From: JAFGPJ01 sp964439135
Lineage (GTDB): Bacteria > Planctomycetota > Phycisphaerae > Sedimentisphaerales > Anaerobacaceae
NCBI GenBank assembly: GCA_964439135.1
Contig: CAYTNN010000017.1
Span: 1-33,747 of the forward strand
DNA length: 33,747 nt
Direction: 5' to 3'
Shown one piece after another: positions 24,217 through 30,896 of this stretch. The notes under the pieces are model-generated. The model saw only the letters and a list, made by a program, of their open reading frames with translations, was not told the origin of the DNA and made no database searches. Each line of letters begins with the position of its first letter. Position 1 is the stretch's first letter. The position numbers and the translations under genes are program-made.

Positions 24217-25110
24217 ATGCACATCGAGATGCTGAAGATATTCTGCGATTTGGCAGATTTGCGAAGTTTCTCAAAAACCGCAGAAAAACATATTCTAAGT
24301 CAATCTGCCATCTCGCAGCAGCTTGCACAATTGGAGCTTGCTCACAAGTGCCAGTTGATTAATCGCAAGAAAAGACCTATTGAGCTGACAAAGGCGGGCC
24401 AGTTACTCTACCTTGCCTCCAAAGATATCCTGGACCGGTATGAACAGTTCAAGAATGAGTTGAGAACCCTGCAAAAAACCTCTGTCAGCAGAATAAATAT
24501 TGCCGCGATTTTTAGTATCGGCATGCATACACTGCCCGACTATATCAAGAAATTTATGGTCAGCTACCCGGATGTCAATGTTCATGTCGAGTATTTTAGC
24601 GCCCGGAGAATCTATGAGCTTGTTTTAGCCGGCGATGTCGATATTGGTCTTGTCGCCGTTCCGAAAAGGGATAAAAGGCTCGATGTTTATGATTTTGAGG
24701 ATGAACCGCTGGTTTTGGTCTGTAACCCAAACCATCCTTTGGCGCGAGAATCGCAGGTTGATATTCACAGGTTGCAATTCGAAAGATTTATCGCCTTCGA
24801 TAAAGATGTTCCAACACGGACCTGGATCGATAGTATTTTGGAGCGTTATAGTATCGTCGTCCGCCCGGTCATGGAATTCGACAACATCGAAACCATCAAA
24901 AGAGCGATCGAAATCAAGTCCGGGATCAGTATAATGCCCCGAACTGCAATACTTCAGGAAATCAGCAGCGGAACAATAAAGGCGATTCCCTTTTCAAATG
25001 AGAATTTTATCAGGCCGACCGGTATCATTGTTCGAAAAGATAAGATTTTCGGCCAGGCCGGCCGATATCTTATAGAACTGCTACGCAAAAAATCCAAAAA
25101 GCAGGAATAG
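24217..25110 (+). CDS. LysR-family transcriptional regulator
   Basis: The 297-residue protein has a winged helix-turn-helix at 1-60 (MLKIFCDLADLRSFSKTAEKHILSQSAISQQ). A linker helix follows, then a periplasmic-binding-like effector domain from about 88, with INIAAIFSIGMHTLPDYI, LVLAGDVDIGLVAVP, LVLVCNPNHPLA, VKRAIEIKSGISIMP-like text and a C-terminal PTGIIVRK. The conserved IETIKRAIEIKSGISIMP places it near CysB/CbbR-type regulators. The effector is not known. Its divergent position to gdhA suggests nitrogen or carbon control. A single palindromic repeat unit follows immediately after the stop. Confidence 0.9.
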   Translation: MHIEMLKIFCDLADLRSFSKTAEKHILSQSAISQQLAQLELAHKCQLINRKKRPIELTKAGQLLYLASKDILDRYEQFKNELRTLQKTSVSRINIAAIFSIGMHTLPDYIKKFMVSYPDVNVHVEYFSARRIYELVLAGDVDIGLVAVPKRDKRLDVYDFEDEPLVLVCNPNHPLARESQVDIHRLQFERFIAFDKDVPTRTWIDSILERYSIVVRPVMEFDNIETIKRAIEIKSGISIMPRTAILQEISSGTIKAIPFSNENFIRPTGIIVRKDKIFGQAGRYLIELLRKKSKKQE

Positions 25111-25111
25111 G

Positions 25112-25139
25112 ACAGGTTCCCGCCAGCATGGGAATGACA
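25112..25139. repeat. Single copy of the 28-base palindromic unit
   Basis: The minus strand reads TGTCATTCCCATGC then GGCGGGAACCTGT. This matches the unit found as doublets at 4963-5028 and 7551-7620, with a TTCCC/GGGAA stem. It begins two bases after the LysR stop. Confidence 0.6.
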
Positions 25140-25170
25140 TCCGAATTATGTAATACGGTAGACATTGATT

Positions 25171-25764
25171 ATGCCAATTAAAGCTGTAATATTCGACCTT
25201 GATGGGACCATCACCCAGCCTTTCTTCGAATTTGACGCCATTCGGGAGGAAATTGGATTAGCCAGAGATTCCGGTCCTCTCCTGGAATCGATGGAGAAAA
25301 TGAACCCGCAACTACGCCGGAAAGCGGAGAAAATACTTTTTATTCACGAGCAAAAGGCCGTAATTGAATCCAAACTTAACGCCGGCGCCGAACAAACATT
25401 GTCGGCGCTGAGAGAATCAGGCATTCATATCGGGATATTGACTCGTAACAAGCGAGGCAATGCCTATGCTATTGCTCAGAAACATAAGCTCAAGTTCGAT
25501 GCAGTCATCGGCAGAGAAGATGGGCCCGTCAAACCCGATGCATTCGGCGTCATTGAGTTGTGCCGGCAATTCGGCGTAAAACCGCAGGAGACTTTGCTGG
25601 TTGGCGATTATTTGTTCGATTTATTGTGTGCAAAAGCAGCAGGTGCCTGCGCTGTGTTGCTGGCAAATCATCATCAGGCCGATGACTTTGCTGAACATGC
25701 AGATTTTTGCATTGAAAACATCACCGGAATACTTGAGATTATTGCAAACAAAAGCAACGGATAG
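25171..25764 (+). CDS. HAD-superfamily phosphatase (Gph-like)
   Basis: The 197-residue hydrolase has motif I VIFDLDGTIT (nucleophile D9, acid D11), motif II ILTRNKRGN, a Lys in GPVKPDAFG and motif III LLVGDYLFDLLCAKAAG. It has a small helical cap (about 20-75), like phosphoglycolate and related phosphatases. The ATG at 25171 is preferred; a TTG six bases earlier (25165) is in frame. Substrate is not predictable. The lipoprotein gene begins 30 bases after the stop, so the two may be cotranscribed. Confidence 0.87.
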   Translation: MPIKAVIFDLDGTITQPFFEFDAIREEIGLARDSGPLLESMEKMNPQLRRKAEKILFIHEQKAVIESKLNAGAEQTLSALRESGIHIGILTRNKRGNAYAIAQKHKLKFDAVIGREDGPVKPDAFGVIELCRQFGVKPQETLLVGDYLFDLLCAKAAGACAVLLANHHQADDFAEHADFCIENITGILEIIANKSNG

Positions 25765-25793
25765 CGCGTAGTGGAGCAAAGAAAGGCAGCCAA

Positions 25794-26657
25794 ATGAATA
25801 ACCAGATAATGATAAGAGTTACTTTTATCGTATTATGGGCAGCAGGTACCTGCTGGGCTTCCGGTTGCACGGAAGATTCACAAAAACCACAACAGGAAAT
25901 TCCAAAAGATGATCCCCTGAGCATCATTTTGGAGAAACTGAACAAGACGACCTCGGAGCTCAAATCCTTCCAGAGCCAGGTCGAGTACAAATTCAGCCAG
26001 CCGCTGCTCGAATCAGAATCGCTGTGGAAAGGTCTCTTGTATTATGCTCGCTCAGGTAAAACATCCACGTTGAGTATTCACTTCAATACGATCCGACAGG
26101 ACGATGAAAAAGAACAGAAGACTCTCGAACAGTATTTTGTTCTCGACGGGGCACGACTGCCTGTTCCCTACCGTGAATTGAAAGGCATCTGGCTTGCACA
26201 TCTCGATTACCAGATCAAAGAAGCGAAATATTACCAATTGGCCGAGCCGAACGATCCGAACAAACCGACGGATGTCTTTGAACTGGCAAGCAGAAATTTG
26301 CCAATGCTTGGCTTTAGCAAAATAGAGGATTTGAAAAAACAGTTTGAGGTTAACCTGATCGAGCCCCAAAAAACCGAATCGAAAGAATTTATTCAAGTGC
26401 ATCTGAAGGTTAAGCCGAATTCGATTTATAAAGATGACTATATTTCAATAAACTTTTGGATTGATGAGAAATTGAACCTTCCGGCAAAAATTGTAGCTGT
26501 AAAAAGTGAGCCGGAGCCTCCGTTCGGAGACATTGTAGAGTTAAAATTCCTCAAGCCGAAAGTTAACAAAGGCATCGACAAAAAGGTCTTTGAGTTCAAG
26601 ATACCAAAGGATTTTAGTGAGCCGCAAATCACTCCCCTGGAAATAAGGAAAAATTAA
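25794..26657 (+). CDS. Putative lipoprotein, LolA-like beta fold possible
   Basis: The 287-residue protein has a hydrophobic leader and a lipobox-like ASGC with Cys25. Next comes a helix (SIILEKLNKTTSELKSFQSQVEY), then alternating strands with charged segments (LYYARSGKTSTLSIHFN, YFVLDGARLPVPYRELKGIW, FWIDEKLNLPAKIVAV, FEFKIPKDF). The helix, the 'L-K-SFQSQ-EY' strand, the regular strand lengths and the final FEF-IP-DF resemble LolA/LolB-like outer-membrane lipoprotein carriers (the FSLELPAG-like end). I regard this as a fold guess only. AAAGG lies nine bases before the ATG. The HPr-domain gene starts 6 bases after its stop, indicating an operon. Confidence 0.7.
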   Translation: MNNQIMIRVTFIVLWAAGTCWASGCTEDSQKPQQEIPKDDPLSIILEKLNKTTSELKSFQSQVEYKFSQPLLESESLWKGLLYYARSGKTSTLSIHFNTIRQDDEKEQKTLEQYFVLDGARLPVPYRELKGIWLAHLDYQIKEAKYYQLAEPNDPNKPTDVFELASRNLPMLGFSKIEDLKKQFEVNLIEPQKTESKEFIQVHLKVKPNSIYKDDYISINFWIDEKLNLPAKIVAVKSEPEPPFGDIVELKFLKPKVNKGIDKKVFEFKIPKDFSEPQITPLEIRKN

Positions 26658-26662
26658 CATAT

Positions 26663-28204
26663 ATGGTTTCAACAGCAGCAATGACCGATAAGATGTTTCG
26701 AGAGCTAATCGCAAAACGCGCCCTGACCTTACTGGGTCTTTCCAAGCATATATCCGAATGCAAATCGACTAAAGATATCATGATACGTCCGTTGATAGGT
26801 GCCCTGCTATCGCAATCAACACAGATTGAGGAGTTCCTCGACAGGTATGGAGCAGGCAGCAACTGCCAATGGTGTGCGTTCAGGTCGCTAACGGCGGCAA
26901 TTAAGCACTTTTCCGATGTGAGCTACGAACTGCTTCATATCCGATATTCATTGCCCACTTATCGCCTGTTGCCAATCGAACAGGATTTTGCCCAGGCGAC
27001 GGAAGATACGCTTGAATTCACGGTCAGTGTCCTTCAGCAGGTAGCAAAGCAGATGCTCACCAAAGCCCAGCAGCTCGATTTGCCGGTTCCGTCACAGAGA
27101 TTGTGCGAGGAATCTTATACCGAAGAGTTGCCTCCCGGCAGCCTGGAACACCACTGCCAAACGCGCAAAATCGAAATCGCAGAAACAGTAACTCTCCTGA
27201 CCACAGCCTTTTTAAACCTTGCTGTCGATAGTGAAGATGTACGCGCTGCCAGCCGGGTTAAGCCCGAAAAATTCGCTTCTTATGTCAGGGACTCGGTTAG
27301 TGAGAACAAGTTACGGAGTATCGAGCTTCGATTCCATAGCCTTCAATCACTGTATGATACGTATGTTTCGGGCACGGAAGCCGCGACGCTTGATACGGAT
27401 TTGCCTGTCCTCAGAGGGCACATAAGTGTTGTATTTCATTTGCTCAGAACGGCGACCTTGTTCGTTCACCACTACGAACGGCACGTGAATAAGCAGCCGT
27501 GCGACTCGCCGGGCAGGCAGGAGCCGATAGTCAAGACCGACGTGCTGCTGGATGTCCTGATGAGATACTCGATTACACACATCAATCTCTATATCGGTTG
27601 CGCCGAACACCTCTGCCATGAGATGCTCAATCGATATGCTGAAATTGGCGAGATCGAGGTCCCCGTGCCTTCTTATCGCGGATTCCATGTTCGCCCATCC
27701 ACACTGATCGCCAAGATTGTGCTGCATTACAGCAGCGCGGTTCAGATGAAGCTGGGCGATGAGGTCTATGATGCCAGTTCGCCGCTCGGACTGTTCCGAG
27801 CTAATGAAAAAATCAATGCACAAAAACGGCGATGGCTTGCCGAAGAAATCGTCCGTCTCAAGCTTGACCGGAAACAGGACAACGAAAGTGATTTCAGTGA
27901 CACTATCCGGGAGCTGGTGCTGACCTTAGCAGGGCGTAGCAAACTCATCCTTTACGAACAACCCCTGCAGTTGCCGGAAGAGCCCGCCCGAAAGGAAGGT
28001 ACACTGCTGGAGAAGGTTGTTGACGAGATGGCCAGGCTGCTTGCGATGGGTAAGATCGACGTGAAAGTCAAATTGACTGCAAAATTTATCGGTGATACGC
28101 GAGTCCTGGCCGATATCAAACTATTAGCCGAATCCGGATATGGCGAGGATAAGTTCGGTAACAATGTACCTCTTGCGGAAAAGCTCCCTTATCTGCGCCG
28201 CTAA
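26663..28204 (+). CDS. 513-aa protein with an embedded HPr-like phosphocarrier domain
   Basis: Residues 1-330 are mostly helical and match no family I can name, with a Cys pair in SNCQWCAF. Residues about 333-420 resemble HPr: VPSYRGFHVRPSTLIAKIVLHYSSAVQ places the phospho-acceptor-type His at 342 in the G-x-H-x-RP motif. DASSPLGLF puts Ser373 exactly 31 residues later, the His15-Ser46 spacing of HPr. About 90 further residues end YGEDKFGNNVPLAEKLPYLRR. Free-standing HPr has only 85-90 residues, so this is an unusual architecture. It has no signal peptide and is presumably cytosolic. Role unknown; a PTS-type or regulatory phosphorylation target is an inference. It follows the lipoprotein gene by 5 bases. 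An alternative Met lies at 26681. Confidence 0.75.
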   Translation: MVSTAAMTDKMFRELIAKRALTLLGLSKHISECKSTKDIMIRPLIGALLSQSTQIEEFLDRYGAGSNCQWCAFRSLTAAIKHFSDVSYELLHIRYSLPTYRLLPIEQDFAQATEDTLEFTVSVLQQVAKQMLTKAQQLDLPVPSQRLCEESYTEELPPGSLEHHCQTRKIEIAETVTLLTTAFLNLAVDSEDVRAASRVKPEKFASYVRDSVSENKLRSIELRFHSLQSLYDTYVSGTEAATLDTDLPVLRGHISVVFHLLRTATLFVHHYERHVNKQPCDSPGRQEPIVKTDVLLDVLMRYSITHINLYIGCAEHLCHEMLNRYAEIGEIEVPVPSYRGFHVRPSTLIAKIVLHYSSAVQMKLGDEVYDASSPLGLFRANEKINAQKRRWLAEEIVRLKLDRKQDNESDFSDTIRELVLTLAGRSKLILYEQPLQLPEEPARKEGTLLEKVVDEMARLLAMGKIDVKVKLTAKFIGDTRVLADIKLLAESGYGEDKFGNNVPLAEKLPYLRR

Positions 28205-28238
28205 GCGTAAAATTGAAAAACTCGATAAAAGGGCGACA

Positions 28239-28850
28239 TCAGGATTCTGTGATTTTGGCGGCTTGCTTTGTACCTCGATATATACCCATCAGAGCAGATA
28301 TTCCAACCAACCCGATACCGGCGAGTTCCAGAATAGAATTTATCAGTCCCATTACCGGTTGCCAGCCAGAAAATCCAGCCACATGATTGAGAGGAGCAGT
28401 TCGGATAATTACAAAAGTAATCAGCAGCATAATTCCGAACAGGGCAAGCCCGTACTGCCGCCATAAACGTCTGAATTTCCATCCCAACCACGTCAGCAAA
28501 GCCAGGCCGAATATCGCAATACAGGCGATGAACCATACCTGTAAGACTTGACGCTGTGAATACCATCCCTGGTTTAGGGCTATTTTCTTGATGACAGCGA
28601 TAAACAAGCACTGAATATCTAACTGTTTATTAATACCCATTAGTAACATAGCCACCGCTAAGCACCACCAAAACGCACAATGGTGGCGGAACCGGCTGAT
28701 AGGAGAAATTCTGTCAGTACGCCAGGCACAAACTCCACAAAACACGGAAGTTGTCAAATACGCTGCTGTTATTAACCATCCCATGAAGGTCGGATCACCT
28801 ATTCCCGGCCTCCAATGACCGTTTACTATCACACTCAGAATTCGTACCAT
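28239..28850 (-). CDS. Conserved integral membrane protein of unknown function
   Basis: The 203-residue protein has five or six hydrophobic segments (about 22-42, 59-74, 106-127, 133-151, 177-193). Conserved-looking landmarks are GDPTFMGWLI, LLMGINKQLDIQ and ALNQGWYSQRQVLQ. I recall these from small uncharacterised membrane proteins in several phyla, but no function can be assigned. It converges with the HPr-domain gene across 34 bases. The 247-base gap upstream of it holds no gene. Confidence 0.7.
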   Translation of the reverse strand: MVRILSVIVNGHWRPGIGDPTFMGWLITAAYLTTSVFCGVCAWRTDRISPISRFRHHCAFWWCLAVAMLLMGINKQLDIQCLFIAVIKKIALNQGWYSQRQVLQVWFIACIAIFGLALLTWLGWKFRRLWRQYGLALFGIMLLITFVIIRTAPLNHVAGFSGWQPVMGLINSILELAGIGLVGISALMGIYRGTKQAAKITES

Positions 28851-29097
28851 TCCTCTGATTCCCAGTAAATTGGCTAAATCGATAAGTGAGAAGGTGATTT
28901 TAGCATTTAGAAAGACCGAATGTCAAATCTTGATTTTAAGCAGCCCCGATAGCTAAGTTAGAAATGTAACTCTGGAATTTTATTGTTACCTTGTATATGA
29001 TTGTAATCTAAAACAAAGACCTTTCGGTGGTCTTGTATTCAATTAAATTTGTATTAGAGATATATCTGCTTCCCGAAAGTTATAAAAAGGAGTAAAA

Positions 29098-29574
29098 ATG
29101 GCAAAGGCAATAGTTATCTATTATTCAAGAAGCGGTAATACAAAAGAAATGGCGGAGATAATAGCCAAGGCAATGAATGAGGCAGACCTGCAAACCGAAT
29201 GCAAATCCGTAAGCGATATAGAGGCCCAGGATCTGCTGAATTACGATGCGATAGTTGTCGGCTCACCAACTTATTATGGCCATATGGCAGGACCTATTAA
29301 GCAGCTATTCGACGATTCAGTCGCTTTTCACGGCAAACTCGACGGCAAAGTAGGCTCTGCGTTTACCAGCTCGGCAAATATTGCGGGCGGCAATGAAACC
29401 ACAATCATGGGCATAATCGAAGTGATGCTCATAGCCGGCTGTGTTGTCCAGGGCGATCCGCAGGGTGACCACTATGGGCCGGTTTCCATAGGCAAGCCCG
29501 ATGAAAGAGTTAAGCGGCAGTGTATACGCCGAGGCCGGAGAATTGCCGAACTGACCAAAAAACTCAAAACCTGA
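29098..29574 (+). CDS. Flavodoxin-like NAD(P)H:quinone oxidoreductase family protein (WrbA-like)
   Basis: The 158-residue flavoprotein has the FMN phosphate-binding loop YYSRSGNTKEMAE at 9-21, VGSPTYYGHMAGPIKQLFD (about 54-72) contacting the isoalloxazine, and ANIAGGNETT at about 98-107. The length is that of short WrbA/flavodoxin-type proteins; it lacks the WrbA insert around residue 40. Likely role is two-electron quinone reduction or electron shuttling in the cytoplasm. AAAGGAG sits at 29087-29093 before the ATG. It appears monocistronic. Confidence 0.88.
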   Translation: MAKAIVIYYSRSGNTKEMAEIIAKAMNEADLQTECKSVSDIEAQDLLNYDAIVVGSPTYYGHMAGPIKQLFDDSVAFHGKLDGKVGSAFTSSANIAGGNETTIMGIIEVMLIAGCVVQGDPQGDHYGPVSIGKPDERVKRQCIRRGRRIAELTKKLKT

Positions 29575-29619
29575 CCGGCAAAAAAATATTGATTTTTTTT
29601 GTAAAAAGGGCATTTTTCT

Positions 29620-29648
29620 TTGACAAAACACTATTGTTTCGTTAAGTT
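29620..29648 (+). promoter_or_regulatory. Possible promoter of the histone H1-like gene
   Basis: A perfect -35 TTGACA (29620-29625) precedes a weak -10 TAAGTT (29643-29648) by 17 bases. Transcription would begin about 55 bases before the start codon. Confidence 0.4.
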
Positions 29649-29708
29649 TCTAATGATTTTTAACCTGCTCTAAGTAAATTTTTAATCCAAAAAGTGGAGG
29701 TTATTTTA

Positions 29709-29882
29709 ATGCAAGAGTATGAAGATCTTAAAGTGCTGGTAGCTGAAATCGAGGCAGACATCAGCAAAGCCAAAGGTGGTAATAAGGCAGCAGGGACGCG
29801 AGTTCGTAAGCAAATGCAGAAAATCAAGCAGGCTTCTCAGCTTGTTCGCAACCGCGTCCTTGAAATCAGATCAGCTCAATAA
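29709..29882 (+). CDS. Histone H1-like small DNA-binding protein
   Basis: The 57-residue basic protein reads QEYEDLKVLVAEIEADISK, then GGNKAAGTRVRKQMQKIKQ. This matches short histone H1/Hc1-like proteins of Planctomycetota and Chlamydiota, where GNKAAGTRVRK is the hallmark. Role inferred: nucleoid compaction by binding DNA through its basic helix. A GTG at 29694 opens the same frame earlier, but it lies in the ribosome site GTGGAGG; the ATG eight bases after GGAGG is the better start. It has its own promoter-like sequence and is likely abundant. Confidence 0.85.
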   Translation: MQEYEDLKVLVAEIEADISKAKGGNKAAGTRVRKQMQKIKQASQLVRNRVLEIRSAQ

Positions 29883-29963
29883 AACATCATAAGTACTTGT
29901 AAACACCTGTTGTTATTGTGTTTAGCATGTGGTGTCTTTCACGCAGTGCGCCATGTGTATCGA

Positions 29964-30003
29964 AGTATTGTGTAAAAAGAGCAGCTATACCTTACACAAT
30001 ACT
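29964..30003 (+). promoter_or_regulatory. 12-bp perfect inverted repeat upstream of fabZ-like gene
   Basis: AGTATTGTGTAA (29964-29975) and TTACACAATACT (29992-30003) are perfect complements around a 16-base spacer, ending 30 bases before the dehydratase ATG. As DNA it could be a dimeric repressor site; as RNA, a hairpin in the leader. It is AT-rich, and the run of T is 10 bases later, so a terminator for the histone gene is less likely. Confidence 0.5.
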
Positions 30004-30033
30004 ATAGTGAGGGTTTTATTTTCAGGATCAACA

Positions 30034-30522
30034 ATGCCGCCTCCATTATTATTTGATTTATCCCAGATAGACCTTGAAGCAAAACCTGTCTTTGACAAGG
30101 AAGCAATCTGCAAAATAAATCCACAGCGATTTGAGATGCAGCATCTGGATGGCATTCTTTGGTACGATAAGGAAAAATCTCTCATTCTGGGCTATAAGGA
30201 TGTAACAGAAAACGAATTCTGGATTCGCGGCCACATTCCGGGCCGGCCTTTGATGCCGGGCGTGATTATGGTCGAGGCGGCGGCCCAGCTTTCAAGTTTC
30301 TTTATGAAGCAGATTTTTGACGAGCAGGGATTTGTTGGTTTTGCCGGCATAGAATCAGCAAAGTTCCGCTCTATAATCGAACCGGGCAAAAAGCTATTTC
30401 TGCTTGGCCACATTACAAAATATAAGCGAAGAAAACGGGCGAGCCACGTTACAACAAGTGTCCAGGGAGTCGTTGATGATACTTTAGTATTCGAAGCGTC
30501 CGTCTCCGGGATGCGGGTTTGA
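30034..30522 (+). CDS. fabZ: FabZ-like 3-hydroxyacyl-ACP dehydratase
   Basis: The 162-residue hot-dog-fold protein has the catalytic stretch RGHIPGRPLMPGVIMVEAAAQ, with His67 and Glu81 spaced 14 apart as in FabZ. FAGIESAKFRSIIEPGKKL follows, which matches the FabZ strand leading to the C-terminal half. It dehydrates 3-hydroxyacyl-ACP in fatty-acid synthesis. The ATG at 30034 has AGGA at 30024-30027; an upstream in-frame GTG at 29929 would add 35 unrelated residues and run through the inverted repeat, so I reject it. It is not next to lpxA, lpxD or other fab genes here, so a specialised acyl role is possible. Confidence 0.85.
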   Translation: MPPPLLFDLSQIDLEAKPVFDKEAICKINPQRFEMQHLDGILWYDKEKSLILGYKDVTENEFWIRGHIPGRPLMPGVIMVEAAAQLSSFFMKQIFDEQGFVGFAGIESAKFRSIIEPGKKLFLLGHITKYKRRKRASHVTTSVQGVVDDTLVFEASVSGMRV

Positions 30523-30896
30523 CCATCAATAGCCTCGAAAAGCCCATCTCGAATCCTACCGGCCCCATTCAAAAACTCGGATTTCGCCACCAAGAAACTT
30601 TGAGTTCTTCCTGTTCGTAAAAGAAGGAATGTGTTGCCAGACTTGTTGGTTATTCAAAAATCAAGATTCATGGAAAAGCTATATTAAGAGCCGGAAACAA
30701 GCTGCATAATCCTGACGTAACATCTGGTAATACCCTTATGCTAACCATCATACATAATACTTGACGTGAACCAGGGTAATCGGATCATTGCTATATTGCC
30801 CTTTATATGTTAAAATGAATAAATAAAGCTCATAAATGATAAAATTTAGACTGGAGTTTAGTATCCTAAACTACTTATGAGGAAGGGTTCGGCAAT
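30523..30896. other. Intergenic region, no gene seen
   Basis: This 374-base stretch is AT-rich toward its 3' end and holds no open frame with coding character. The only notable item is the promoter-like pair at 30788-30816. Confidence 0.5.
30788..30816 (+). promoter_or_regulatory. Possible promoter of the CotH-family gene
   Basis: TTGCTA (30788-30793), a 17-base spacer and TAAAAT (30811-30816) resemble a sigma70 promoter. The leader would be about 75 bases to the ATG at 30897, preceded by GGAAGG at 30881-30886. Confidence 0.45.

Noticed and set aside
29013..29038. AAGACC/GGTCTT hairpin upstream of the flavodoxin gene
   Set aside because: The stem is short with a bulge and no attenuator arrangement or matching riboswitch motif could be recognised.
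29929..30033. Upstream GTG start for the FabZ-like gene
   Set aside because: The extra 35 residues are Cys-rich and unrelated to FabZ, cross the inverted repeat and lack a ribosome site; the ATG at 30034 has AGGA.
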